A DNA stretch of 21,098 nucleotides from JAYZVT01 sp050248375 (GTDB taxonomy: Bacteria > Pseudomonadota > Alphaproteobacteria > Rhizobiales > Methyloligellaceae), in contig JBFWSL010000032.1 in the NCBI GenBank assembly GCA_050248375.1, positions 1 through 21,098 of the forward strand. The letters are read 5' to 3'. How positions within the stretch are numbered: position 1 is the stretch's first letter; each line of letters starts with the position of its first letter. Below the pieces are notes generated by a model, which saw only the letters and a list, made by a program, of their open reading frames with translations, did not search any database and was not told the DNA's origin. The position numbers and the translations under genes are program-made. Below are positions 12,868-20,965 of the stretch, piece after piece.

Positions 12868-12983
12868 TGGAGCATGATCCGGAAAAGGGGATACCGTTTT
12901 TCCGGCAGGATCATGCTCAAGCTATTGATCTGGCGCATCCTCTTGCCGGCCAAGCGAGTCCACTCGGCCGGATGATGCGCTAG
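12868..12983. repeat. Palindromic intergenic repeat of rhizobial type
   Basis: GAGCATGATCC (12870-12880) pairs with GGATCATGCTC (12908-12918), and CCGGAAAA (12879-12886) with TTTTCCGG (12898-12905), giving a 49-bp cruciform-like unit. A second, weaker stem follows (GCGCATCC...GGCC with GGCCGGATGATGCGC, about 12934-12974). The first stem resembles a palindrome I know from many rhizobial genomes. It fills most of the 195-bp gap between the nitroreductase and moaB genes. Confidence 0.65.
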
Positions 12984-13029
12984 CGGCAGAGTCGCGCCGA
13001 ACGGGACGCGGGGCAAGGGCCTTCGCGGC

Positions 13030-13881
13030 TCAGTCGAGCCTGAACCCCTTGCCGCGCACGAACTGGCCGAAATCCGCCCGTTCCGGCTTGGAATACTGCC
13101 GGGCCTTGTCCTCCGACCAGCCATAGTCCGGGGCCTTGCCGTATTCGGCGGCGAAGCGCTGGGTGCGATATGGCTTGATGCCTTCCCGCCGCCGGTCATA
13201 GGCCTCGACCGTCTCCCGCAGCTTCTCTTCGCCATAGCGGTTCCTGTGCACCGTGACGGCGAGAGGCAGGCGGGGGGAGATGGACCCGTCTTCCGCCGGC
13301 CAGCCAACGCCGAGCCCCGCCACGGGGAACACGTGGTCCGGCAGGCCGAGCAGTTCGCAAACCCGTTCGCAGTTGTTGCGGATGCCGCTGACCGGGCAGC
13401 AGCCAAGGCCAATGGCTTCGGCGGCGGTGACGAAGGTCGCCAGCGCGATGCCCGCATCGACCGCGGCGTTGAAGAAGGCATCCAGGTGATCGTTGGCGAA
13501 GGGACGGCCGCGCCATTCGTGCACCAGCCTCTGCCGCCGGTTGTTGCCGCAGAAGACGAGGAAGCACGGCGCGCCCGCCACCCAGGGCTGGTCGGCGACG
13601 ACGGCGTTCAACTCGCCCCGCAGCCCGGCGTCGTCCACGATGACGATGTCGCGCTGCTGCAGATCGCTCTTGCTGGGCGCGCACAGCGCCAGCGCGCACA
13701 GCGCATCGAGCGTGGCGTTGTCCACCGCGTCCGGCCTGAACTTGCGCTGCGAGCGCCTTCCGGCGATGCCCGCGAGCCATTCGCTGCCGAACGCATCCGG
13801 CGCCTCGCCATGCCAGTCGCCGAAGCGCAGTTCCAGCGCTCCGGCCAGCCGCCTTCGCGCGGCTTCGTCACCGGTGTTCAA
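13030..13881 (-). CDS. NfsA-like nitroreductase / FMN-dependent NAD(P)H oxidoreductase
   Basis: This 283-residue flavoenzyme belongs to the nitroreductase fold. RRSQRKFRPDAV (about 42-53) gives the FMN-phosphate contact. CAPSKSDLQQRDIVIVDD and AVDAGIALATFVTAAEAIGLGCCPVSGIRNN follow, then the NfsA/FRP-like segment LLGLPDHVFPVAGLGVGWP. The C-terminal part (HRNRYGEEKLRETVEAYDRRR) resembles the NADPH-side helix of NfsA. The start is TTG 13881. Its TTGA overlaps the cydB stop by four bases, and GAGGGG lies upstream, so it is translationally coupled to cydB. That places it in the bd-oxidase operon. The natural substrate is not known; quinone or nitro-compound reduction is the family theme. Confidence 0.87.
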   Translation of the reverse strand: MNTGDEAARRRLAGALELRFGDWHGEAPDAFGSEWLAGIAGRRSQRKFRPDAVDNATLDALCALALCAPSKSDLQQRDIVIVDDAGLRGELNAVVADQPWVAGAPCFLVFCGNNRRQRLVHEWRGRPFANDHLDAFFNAAVDAGIALATFVTAAEAIGLGCCPVSGIRNNCERVCELLGLPDHVFPVAGLGVGWPAEDGSISPRLPLAVTVHRNRYGEEKLRETVEAYDRRREGIKPYRTQRFAAEYGKAPDYGWSEDKARQYSKPERADFGQFVRGKGFRLD

Positions 13882-14906
13882 TGATACCCCTCTCCCGGCT
13901 TCACCTTGCCCCGGAAGGTCCAGTAGACGAAGCCGGTGTAGAACAGGATGATCGGCAGCAGGAACAGCACGCCGATCAGCACGAAGATCTGGGATTCCGG
14001 CGCGGCCGCGGTCTGCCACACGTCCAGCCCCGTTCCGCCCGGCGCCGGCGGCACCAGGTAGGGATAGTGCGAGATCGCCAGTCCGGCGTAGCTCAGCATG
14101 AACAGCAGGATGGTCGCCAGGAACGGCCGGAACTCCCGGCCGAGCTGGATGCTGTGCAGGCACCACCAGCCGAGGAAGGCGGTGATCAGCGGCACCGGCC
14201 ACAGCAGGAGGATGTTCGGCATGGAGAACCAGCGCTCCGCGATACGCTCGCTCTCGATGGGCGTCCACAGGCTGACGACGACGATGAAGGCGAGCATGGC
14301 GGCGAGCAGCACCGGCGCCTGGCGGCGCGCCCGTTCCGCCAGCGGGCCTTCCGTCTTGAACATCAGCCATCCCGCCCCGAGCAGCGCGTAGCCCGCGACC
14401 ACGCCGACGCCGCACATGATCGAGAACGGCGTGAGCCAGTCGAAGGCGCCGCCCCCGAACTGGCCGTCCGAGATGACTATGCCCTGGATCAGCCCGCCGA
14501 GCACCAGCCCCTGCGAGAAGGCGGCGATGGTGGAGCCGAGCCAGAAGGCGAGATCCCAGGCCTTGTGGTTGGGTTTGGAGACGAAGCGGAACTCGAAGGC
14601 GACGCCGCGGAAGATCAGCGCCAGCAGCATCAGGATGATGGGCAGGTAGACCGCCGGCATGATGATGGCGTAGGCCTTGGGGAACGCGACCCACAGCCCG
14701 CCGCCGCCCAGCACCAGCCAGGTCTCGTTGCCGTCCCAGAAGGGCGCGATGGAATTCATCATCTGGTCGCGCTCTTCCTCCTTCTTCGCCGTCGGGAACA
14801 GGATGCCGATGCCCAGGTCGAAGCCGTCGAGGACGACATACATGGCGACCGCGACGCCGATCAGTCCGGCCCATACCACGGGGAGCCAGTAGGCGATCTG
14901 GTCCAT
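13878..14906 (-). CDS. cydB: Cytochrome bd ubiquinol oxidase subunit II (CIO type)
   Basis: CydB/CioB is the second membrane subunit of the quinol oxidase that reduces oxygen to water. The 342 residues form about eight or nine hydrophobic segments. The N-terminal signature VLDGFDLGIGILFP (26-39) and FWDGNETWLVLGGGGLWVAFPKAYA (56-80) are diagnostic, and FRGVAFEFRFV follows. The start is ATG 14906, with GGGAGGAG about eight bases upstream and two bases after the cydA stop. No small cydX reading frame is found downstream; the next gene overlaps the stop codon. Confidence 0.95.
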   Translation of the reverse strand: MDQIAYWLPVVWAGLIGVAVAMYVVLDGFDLGIGILFPTAKKEEERDQMMNSIAPFWDGNETWLVLGGGGLWVAFPKAYAIIMPAVYLPIILMLLALIFRGVAFEFRFVSKPNHKAWDLAFWLGSTIAAFSQGLVLGGLIQGIVISDGQFGGGAFDWLTPFSIMCGVGVVAGYALLGAGWLMFKTEGPLAERARRQAPVLLAAMLAFIVVVSLWTPIESERIAERWFSMPNILLLWPVPLITAFLGWWCLHSIQLGREFRPFLATILLFMLSYAGLAISHYPYLVPPAPGGTGLDVWQTAAAPESQIFVLIGVLFLLPIILFYTGFVYWTFRGKVKPGEGYH

Positions 14907-14908
14907 GG

Positions 14909-16306
14909 CTATTCTCCTCCCTGCAGCGCGGCGCGGCCTGCATCCCGCGCGGCGGAGAGAGGCCGGCGGGCGGAGCCTTCCTCGTCATGCGCGTCGATCG
15001 GCGAGGGGCCTTTGTTGATCAGCCGGTTGATGTAGTAGATGCCGGCCGAGAACACGATGCCGTAGACGAGGAAGAACAGGGCCAGCGACGTGGCGACGCT
15101 GCCGCCGGGGACCGGCGACGTGGCGTCGGCCGTGCGCAGGATGCCATGGGCGACCCAGGGCTGCCGGCCGACTTCGGTGACCGTCCAGCCGGCGAGCAGC
15201 GCGATGAAGCCCAGCGGCCAGCTCAGCCATGCCAGCCGCAGGTAGAGCGTGTCCGAGAACAGCGTGCCGCGCCGCCAGTGCCAGGCGCCCAGCCCCGCCA
15301 GCAGCACCAGCCAGAAGCCGATGCCGACCATCAGCCGGAAGCCGTAGAAAGGCAGCAGCACCGGCGGACGGTCCTCCACCGGAAAATCCTTCAGTCCCTT
15401 GATCAGGCCGTTCAGTTCGTGGGTCAGGATCAGGCTCGCGCCCTTGGGGATGGATATCTCGAGCCGGTTCTCTTCCGCCTCCTCGTCGGGAATCGCGAAC
15501 AGGATCAGGTCCGCGGGCCTGGAGCCGTCCCAGTGCGCCTCGATGGCGGCGATCTTCGCCGGCTGGTATTCCAGCGTCTTCAGCCCGTGCGCGTCGCCGA
15601 TGAACACCTGCAGCGGCGCCAGGAACAGCGCCAGCCCCAGCCCCATGCGCACCATGGTGCGCGCATGCTCGTGATGCTGGCCCCCGAGCAGGTAGCGCGA
15701 GCCGACGCCGAGCACCACGATGGCGGTGGTCAGATAGGCCGCGATCACCATATGCGCCAGCCGCAACGGGAAGGTGGGGTTGAAGATCACCTTCAGCCAG
15801 TCCTCGGGATAGGCGATGCCGTCCCTCATCACATGCCCGGTGGGAGAATGCATCCAGCTATTCGCGGAAAGAATCCAGAAGGCGGACAGGAGCGTGCCGA
15901 AGGCGACCATGAGGGAGGCGAGGAAATGCAGCCAGGGCGGCACCCGGTTCCAGCCGAACAGCATGATGCCGAGGAAGGTCGCCTCCAGGAAGAAGGCGGT
16001 CAGCACCTCGTAGCCGATCAGCGGACCCACGACGTTGCCGACCACCTCGGAGAAGCGGCTCCAGTTGGTGCCGAACTGATAGGACATCACCACGCCGGAG
16101 ACGACGCCCATGGCGAACGACACCGCGAACACCTTGGTCCAGAAGCGCGCGAGTTCCGCGTACTTCTTGTTGTCGGTGTACAGCCACAGTCCTTCCAGCG
16201 TGGCGATCCACGCCGACAGGCCGATGGTGAAGGTGGGGAAGATGATGTGGAAGGCGATCGTGAATGCGAACTGTATCCGGGCCAGCATTACCGGGTCGAG
16301 TTCCAT
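14909..16306 (-). CDS. cydA: Cytochrome bd ubiquinol oxidase subunit I (CIO type, short Q-loop)
   Basis: CydA/CioA carries the three haems and the quinol site. The product has 465 residues, against about 520 in E. coli, because the Q-loop is short; this is the cyanide-insensitive S-type. Conserved residues in order are His20 (FAFTIAFHIIFP), Glu100 and Glu108 of the proton path, His185 (RLAHMVIAAY), Lys251 and Glu256 of the quinol loop, Met326 (FRLMVGIG) as haem b558 ligand, and GRQPW (380-384). ATG 16306 is set by a strong GGAGG seven bases upstream. It is first of the cydA-cydB-nitroreductase unit, 82 bp after the uracil-DNA glycosylase gene on the same strand. A possible -10 (TAAGAT) lies in that gap. 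Confidence 0.95.
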   Translation of the reverse strand: MELDPVMLARIQFAFTIAFHIIFPTFTIGLSAWIATLEGLWLYTDNKKYAELARFWTKVFAVSFAMGVVSGVVMSYQFGTNWSRFSEVVGNVVGPLIGYEVLTAFFLEATFLGIMLFGWNRVPPWLHFLASLMVAFGTLLSAFWILSANSWMHSPTGHVMRDGIAYPEDWLKVIFNPTFPLRLAHMVIAAYLTTAIVVLGVGSRYLLGGQHHEHARTMVRMGLGLALFLAPLQVFIGDAHGLKTLEYQPAKIAAIEAHWDGSRPADLILFAIPDEEAEENRLEISIPKGASLILTHELNGLIKGLKDFPVEDRPPVLLPFYGFRLMVGIGFWLVLLAGLGAWHWRRGTLFSDTLYLRLAWLSWPLGFIALLAGWTVTEVGRQPWVAHGILRTADATSPVPGGSVATSLALFFLVYGIVFSAGIYYINRLINKGPSPIDAHDEEGSARRPLSAARDAGRAALQGGE

Positions 16307-16388
16307 GACGTCACCTCCCTCCAGGCATGAATGGACCTGGCATCTTAGCAGCTTGCCGGGGCTGGAACAGCGCCTCCGGCCGCATCCG

Positions 16389-17231
16389 TCACTCCGCGAT
16401 CTGCGCCTCGACGGCCTGCATGTCCAGCCAGGCCATGCGCTTGGCCGCCGGCGTGCGCAGCAGATAGGCCGGATGCAGCGTCGGCATGACCTTGCGCGTC
16501 TTGCCGCCAAGCTCCACCTCGCGCCATTTGCCGCGCAGGCGCGTGATGCCTTCGGTGGTGTTGAGCAGGGTTTTCGACGCCGGACCGCCGATGAGGATCA
16601 CCACTTCGGGGTCGAGGAGTTCGATCTGGCGGGAGAGGAACGGCCTGCAGGCCTCCACCTCCTGCGCCGAGGGCTCGCGGTTGCCTGGCGGCCGCCAGTA
16701 GACGATGTTGGTGATGTAGACTTTGGATTCGTCCAGGCCGATGGCCGCCAGCATGCGGTCGAGCAGTTGTCCGGCGCGCCCCACGAAGGGCTGGCCCTGG
16801 ATGTCCTCGTCGCGGCCCGGAGCCTCGCCGATCAGCATGATCTTCGCCTCGTCGCTGCCCCGCTTGAAGCAGGTGGAGCGCGCGGTGGCCTTCAGCCCGC
16901 AGCCGTCATAGCCGCGCAGGGCTTCCTCCAGTTCCGCCAGGGTCTTGGCCGATGCCGCGCGCTGGCGCGCGTCCATGACCGCTTCCTCCTGCGCCACCGG
17001 AACGAAATCCGCCTTGGGCGGTGCGGCGGGCTTGCGTGGGGGAAGGGGCGCACGGGGGACCGGCCGCGTCTCGCTGCGCGCCTGCGCGGCGGGAGCCGTG
17101 GCCGCCGGGCGCGATTTGCGGGCTCCAGCCTCGGCGAACCAGTCCACCTGCTGGACGGCGATCGCCTCGTCCGCGCCCATTTCCCCTTGCCACTGGAGCA
17201 ATTGCGCGGCGGAATAGGTCTGGCCTGCCAT
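16389..17231 (-). CDS. Family-4-like uracil-DNA glycosylase with depleted iron-sulfur ligands
   Basis: This 280-residue protein removes uracil from DNA by family inference. The glycosylase domain starts near residue 100: IGEAPGRDEDIQGQPFVGRAGQLLDRM (134-160), then NIVYWRPPGNREPSAQEVEACRPFL (175-199), VILIGGPASKTLL (211-223) and LHPAYLLR (252-259). The N-terminal 95 residues include a Pro/Ala/Arg-rich linker (about 40-75). Classical family 4 enzymes bind a [4Fe-4S] cluster through four cysteines. Here two positions are Tyr108 and Trp179, leaving Cys111 and Cys195, so the cluster is probably absent. ATG 17231 has GGAGG ten bases upstream; ATG 17255 is in frame. It is divergent from the ETF-QO gene. 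Confidence 0.88.
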   Translation of the reverse strand: MAGQTYSAAQLLQWQGEMGADEAIAVQQVDWFAEAGARKSRPAATAPAAQARSETRPVPRAPLPPRKPAAPPKADFVPVAQEEAVMDARQRAASAKTLAELEEALRGYDGCGLKATARSTCFKRGSDEAKIMLIGEAPGRDEDIQGQPFVGRAGQLLDRMLAAIGLDESKVYITNIVYWRPPGNREPSAQEVEACRPFLSRQIELLDPEVVILIGGPASKTLLNTTEGITRLRGKWREVELGGKTRKVMPTLHPAYLLRTPAAKRMAWLDMQAVEAQIAE

Positions 17232-17325
17232 GGTTCCATAGCCTCCGTCTTGCATCCCTGCATAACATATGCTGAACGCGGCCGCGAATGAGGGGAGGCG
17301 GACCCTGTTGAAAGATGAGGATGTG

Positions 17326-19002
17326 ATGTCTGAGACCGAGCAGCAGCTTCCCGAACGCGAGGCGATGGAATTCGACGTGGTCATCGTCGGCGCGGGCCCC
17401 GCGGGCCTGTCGGCGGCCATCCGCCTGAAGCAGCTCGCGGCCGCGGAAGGCGGCGACATTTCCGTGGTGGTTCTGGAAAAGGGCTCGGAGGTCGGGGCCC
17501 ACATCCTCTCCGGCGCCGTCATCGACCCTGTCGGCCTCTCGGCGCTCATTCCGGACTGGAAGGACAGGGGCGCGCCGGTCGAGACCGCCGTCACCGACGA
17601 CCGCTTCCTCTATCTGAGCGCCACCGGCGCCCTGCGCCTGCCGAATTTCCTCATGCCGCCGCTGATGAGCAACCACGGCTGCTACGTGGTCAGCCTCGGC
17701 AACCTGTGCCGCTGGCTGGGCGAGCAGGCCGAAAGCCTGGGCGTGGAGATCTATCCCGGCTTCGCCGCGCGCGAGCTGCTGTTCGACGCGACGGGGGCGG
17801 TGAAGGGCGTCGCCACCGGCGACATGGGGCTCGACCGCGAGGGCAGGCCGAAGGACGGCTTCATGCGCGGCATGGAACTGCACGGCAAGTACACCCTGAT
17901 CGCGGAGGGCGCGCGGGGGTCGCTGTCGAAGGAGCTTATCGGCAGGTTCGGACTGGCCGAGGGGCGCGAGCCGCAGAAATTCGGCCTGGGCATCAAGGAG
18001 CTGTGGGAGGTCGCGCCGGAGCGGCACAAGCCCGGCCTGGTGCAGCACACCATGGGCTGGCCGCTGGACGACCGCACCGGAGGCGGCTCGTTCCTCTATC
18101 ACTTCGGCGACCGGCTCGTGGCCGTCGGCTTCGTCGTCCACCTCAACTACCGCAATCCGCACCTGTCTCCCTTCGAGGAGTTCCAGCGCTTCAAGACCCA
18201 TCCGAAGATCCGCTCCACCTTCGAGGGCGGCAAGCGGCTCGGCTATGGCGCGCGCGCGCTGACGGAGGGCGGCTGGCAGTCGGTGCCGGAACTGGTGTTC
18301 CCGGGCGGGGCGCTGCTCGGCTGCTCGGCGGGCTTCATGAACGTTCCGCGCATCAAGGGCTCCCACAACGCCATGCTGAGCGGCATCGCCGCCGCCGAGG
18401 CCGCCTTCGCCGCGCTCGGCGGGGGACGCGCCCGCGACAGGCTGGACGCCTACGCGCAGTCGGTCGCCTCCGGTCCCGTCGCCGCGGATCTGCGCCGCGT
18501 GCGCAACGTCAAGCCGCTGTGGTCGCGCTTCGGCACCCGTCTGGGCGTCATGCTGGGCGGCGCCGACATGTGGCTGAACACGCTGCTGCCTTTCCTCAGG
18601 CACACGCTCGGCCACGGCAGGCCCGACTCCGCCAGCCTCAGGCCCGCCGCGGAAATGTCCCGGATCGACTATCCCCGGCCCGACGGCAAGCTCACCTTCG
18701 ACCGGCTGTCCTCGGTGTTCCTGTCGGGCACGAATCACGAGGAGGACCAGCCGGTGCATCTGCACGTGGCTGACATGGAGCTGCAGGCCAGGGAGGAATA
18801 CGACGTTTACGGGGGTCCGTCCTCGCGCTACTGCCCCGCCGGCGTTTACGAATGGCTCACCGGCGAGGACGGGCAGCCGCGCTTCCAGATCAACGCGCAG
18901 AACTGCGTCCACTGCAAGACCTGCGATATCAAGGACCCGGAGCGGAACATCACCTGGGTTCCGCCCGAGGGCGGCGGCGGCCCCACCTATGTGAACATGT
19001 GA
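17326..19002 (+). CDS. Electron transfer flavoprotein-ubiquinone oxidoreductase
   Basis: ETF-QO passes electrons from ETF (fatty-acid and amino-acid dehydrogenases) to ubiquinone in the membrane. The 558-residue product has the FAD-binding VVIVGAGPAGLSAAIRLKQL (18-37), EKGSEVGAHILSGAVIDP, and the conserved LQ-type membrane-facing region WPLDDRTGGGSFLYHF. GCSAGFMNVPRIKGSHNAMLSG follows. The C-terminal [4Fe-4S] cluster has Cys503 (YCPAGVYEW) and CVHCKTCDIKDP (Cys527, 530, 533). ATG 17326 is preceded by GAGG and yields the usual length of about 555 residues; in-frame ATG 17269 would add 19 residues. It is divergent from the UDG gene with a 94-bp gap and is followed by a TPR gene 161 bp on. Confidence 0.95.
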   Translation: MSETEQQLPEREAMEFDVVIVGAGPAGLSAAIRLKQLAAAEGGDISVVVLEKGSEVGAHILSGAVIDPVGLSALIPDWKDRGAPVETAVTDDRFLYLSATGALRLPNFLMPPLMSNHGCYVVSLGNLCRWLGEQAESLGVEIYPGFAARELLFDATGAVKGVATGDMGLDREGRPKDGFMRGMELHGKYTLIAEGARGSLSKELIGRFGLAEGREPQKFGLGIKELWEVAPERHKPGLVQHTMGWPLDDRTGGGSFLYHFGDRLVAVGFVVHLNYRNPHLSPFEEFQRFKTHPKIRSTFEGGKRLGYGARALTEGGWQSVPELVFPGGALLGCSAGFMNVPRIKGSHNAMLSGIAAAEAAFAALGGGRARDRLDAYAQSVASGPVAADLRRVRNVKPLWSRFGTRLGVMLGGADMWLNTLLPFLRHTLGHGRPDSASLRPAAEMSRIDYPRPDGKLTFDRLSSVFLSGTNHEEDQPVHLHVADMELQAREEYDVYGGPSSRYCPAGVYEWLTGEDGQPRFQINAQNCVHCKTCDIKDPERNITWVPPEGGGGPTYVNM

Positions 19003-19163
19003 CGGGCGGATATGAACCAGCGAATCCCCGGCGCGTGGCCGGAGTCCAGGCCGGGCCGGCGCGCTGCCTTGCCAGCGCCAATATTGTTTGCACTGTGACC
19101 GGAAAGGCGTAACTCTTTGCGGCGGGGAGCTTTCCCTGCGGAACCAGGCGGAGCTGATCGGAC
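19003..19163. other. Intergenic region between ETF-QO and TPR genes
   Basis: This 161-bp stretch holds a GC-rich segment with loosely paired CCGG/GGCC repeats (about 19030-19066), which might end the ETF-QO transcript, and one GAGTC CcrM site (19049-19053). An AT-richer stretch at about 19079-19095 is the likeliest place for a promoter of the TPR gene. None is clear enough to call. Confidence 0.3.
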
Positions 19164-20933
19164 ATGGCATATCGGTGGAACAGGCCCTTGCGGCCCGCGG
19201 GACTGGCGCTTCTGGCGGGCATGGGGCTGGCGCTTGCGCTTCCCGGCGTAGCCCTTGCCAGTGAGCCGCGTCCCGCCGATGGCGACGTGATCTCGCCGCT
19301 CGGCAACTATCTCGCCGGCCGTTACGCCCGCGCGCTCCACGATACGCCCGTCGCCGCGGAGTATTACGAGAATGCGCTGCGGATGGACCCCAGCAACGAG
19401 ATCATCATGGAGCAGGCCTTCCTGCTCGATGCCGCCTCGGGCAAGTGGGACCGCGCCTTCGAACTGGCCAGGCAGCTCCTCAAGAACGAGGAGACCGACC
19501 GTCTCGCTCATTTCGTGCTCGCCACCCGCGCCGCCAGGGAAGGCAGTGCCAGGGAGGCCGAGCGCAACTTCGACGCCTCCGCCAAGGGGCCGCTGATCTG
19601 GGAGCTGACCACCCGCCTCTCCAAGGCCTGGGTGCAGCAGTCGGACGGCCGCACCGGCGAGGCCATCAAGACCCTCGACGACATGAAGAAGGCGGAGTGG
19701 TCGCGCTTCTTCCAGCGCTACCACCGCGGCCTCATCGCCGACCTGGGCGGCCGCACCAAGCTCGCCGAGGCGTCCTTCGCCGAGGCCTTCGAGAAGAGCC
19801 CGCGCACCCTGCGCATCGCCGATGCCTATGCGCGCCATCTGGTGAACGCCGGCAAGGCCGACCGGGCCAAGGCCATCCTGAAGCAGCACATCTCCCAGAC
19901 CAGCGGCCACCCCATCGCCCGCGATCTGCTCGCCCGCATCGAGGCCGGCGAGAAGCCGCCGCTGCTCGTCACCACCGCCGCCGAAGGCCTGGCCGAGGTG
20001 CTGTACGGCATCGGCGACGCGCTCGCCGACGAGGGCGGCACCGAGATGGGCACCATATTCCTCCAGCTCGCGCTCTATCTGAAGCCGCAGTTCCCGCTGG
20101 TGTTCCAGTCTCTCGGCGAGGTGTTCGACCGCAACAAGAAGTACGAGGCGGCGATCGAGATGTATGATCGCGTGCCCGGGGAGTCGCCGCTGGCGCTGAA
20201 CGCCCAGATCCGCAAGGCCTACGATCTCAACTCGCTGGACCGGCCCGACGAGTCCAAGGCCCTGCTCGACAAGCTGATCGCCGCCCATCCTAGCGAGACG
20301 CGGCCGATCGAGGCGGCGGGCATCATCCTGCGCGCGCGCAAGCGCTACGAGGAATCCGCCGGATACTACAGCCGCGCCATCGCCATGCTGGAGACGCCCG
20401 GGAAGAACGACTGGTCGCTGTTCTACGCCCGCGGTGTCTGCCATGAGCGCATGAAGGAGTGGCCGAAGGCGGAAGCGGACTTCAAGGAGGCGATGAAGCT
20501 CAACCCGGACGAGCCGCTGATCCTCAACTATCTCGGCTATTCCTGGATCGACCAGGGCATCAATATCAAGGAGGGCCTCGAGCTGGTGCGAAAGGCCGTG
20601 AAGCTGAAGCCCGACGACGGCTACTTCGTCGACAGCCTCGGCTGGGCGCACTACAAGCTGCGCGACTACAAGCTCGCGGTCGAGCACCTCGAGCGCGCCG
20701 TGGAGCTGCGTCCCGACGATCCGGTCATCAACGATCACCTCGGCGACGCCTACTGGCATGTGGACCGCAAGATCGAGGCGGAGTTCCAGTGGTCGCAGTC
20801 GCTCACCCTCGATCCCGAGCCGGAAGAGGCGGCGGTCACCCGCGAGAAGCTCAAAGCCGGCCTGCCGGTGGACGAGCGCAAGGCCGCGGCGCAGGCGGAG
20901 AAGAGCGGAGCGGCGCCCAAGTCCGGCAATTGA
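19164..20933 (+). CDS. Exported tetratricopeptide-repeat protein
   Basis: This 589-residue protein has a signal peptide (basic head, hydrophobic 12-28, cleavage after ALA about residue 32) followed by helical TPR units almost to the end. The clearest are ARALHDTPVAAEYYENALRMDP and, in the last third, AEADFKEAMKLNPDEPLILNYLGYSWIDQG, GLELVRKAVKLKPDDGYFVDSLGWAHY and AVEHLERAVELRPDDPVINDHLGDAYW. These are consecutive 34-residue repeats. The C-terminal 30 residues are Lys/Ala-rich and disordered. TPR proteins of this sort act as periplasmic or outer-membrane protein scaffolds; the partner is unknown. It precedes ispE with a 32-bp gap, an order seen in related genomes. The start ATG 19164 has GGCGGAG upstream at a rather long distance. 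Confidence 0.87.
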   Translation: MAYRWNRPLRPAGLALLAGMGLALALPGVALASEPRPADGDVISPLGNYLAGRYARALHDTPVAAEYYENALRMDPSNEIIMEQAFLLDAASGKWDRAFELARQLLKNEETDRLAHFVLATRAAREGSAREAERNFDASAKGPLIWELTTRLSKAWVQQSDGRTGEAIKTLDDMKKAEWSRFFQRYHRGLIADLGGRTKLAEASFAEAFEKSPRTLRIADAYARHLVNAGKADRAKAILKQHISQTSGHPIARDLLARIEAGEKPPLLVTTAAEGLAEVLYGIGDALADEGGTEMGTIFLQLALYLKPQFPLVFQSLGEVFDRNKKYEAAIEMYDRVPGESPLALNAQIRKAYDLNSLDRPDESKALLDKLIAAHPSETRPIEAAGIILRARKRYEESAGYYSRAIAMLETPGKNDWSLFYARGVCHERMKEWPKAEADFKEAMKLNPDEPLILNYLGYSWIDQGINIKEGLELVRKAVKLKPDDGYFVDSLGWAHYKLRDYKLAVEHLERAVELRPDDPVINDHLGDAYWHVDRKIEAEFQWSQSLTLDPEPEEAAVTREKLKAGLPVDERKAAAQAEKSGAAPKSGN

Positions 20934-20965
20934 CGCCGGCCCCGGGGCGGACGAAGACAGCGGAC

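Noticed and set aside
13878..13881. A cydX-like small gene after cydB
   Set aside because: The nitroreductase start overlaps the cydB stop, leaving no room, and no short hydrophobic frame is seen nearby.
13881..16330. Plus-strand open frames (384 and 447 codons) opposite cydA and cydB
   Set aside because: Their products are Gln/His/Asp-rich shadows of membrane proteins, without a start signal.
16307..16388. Possible FNR/ANR site before cydA
   Set aside because: No TTGAT-N4-ATCAA or close variant is present in the gap, so oxygen control is not shown by the sequence.
16906..20759. Long minus-strand open frames (754 and 590 codons) opposite ETF-QO and the TPR gene
   Set aside because: Both mirror strongly supported genes and show no motifs of their own.
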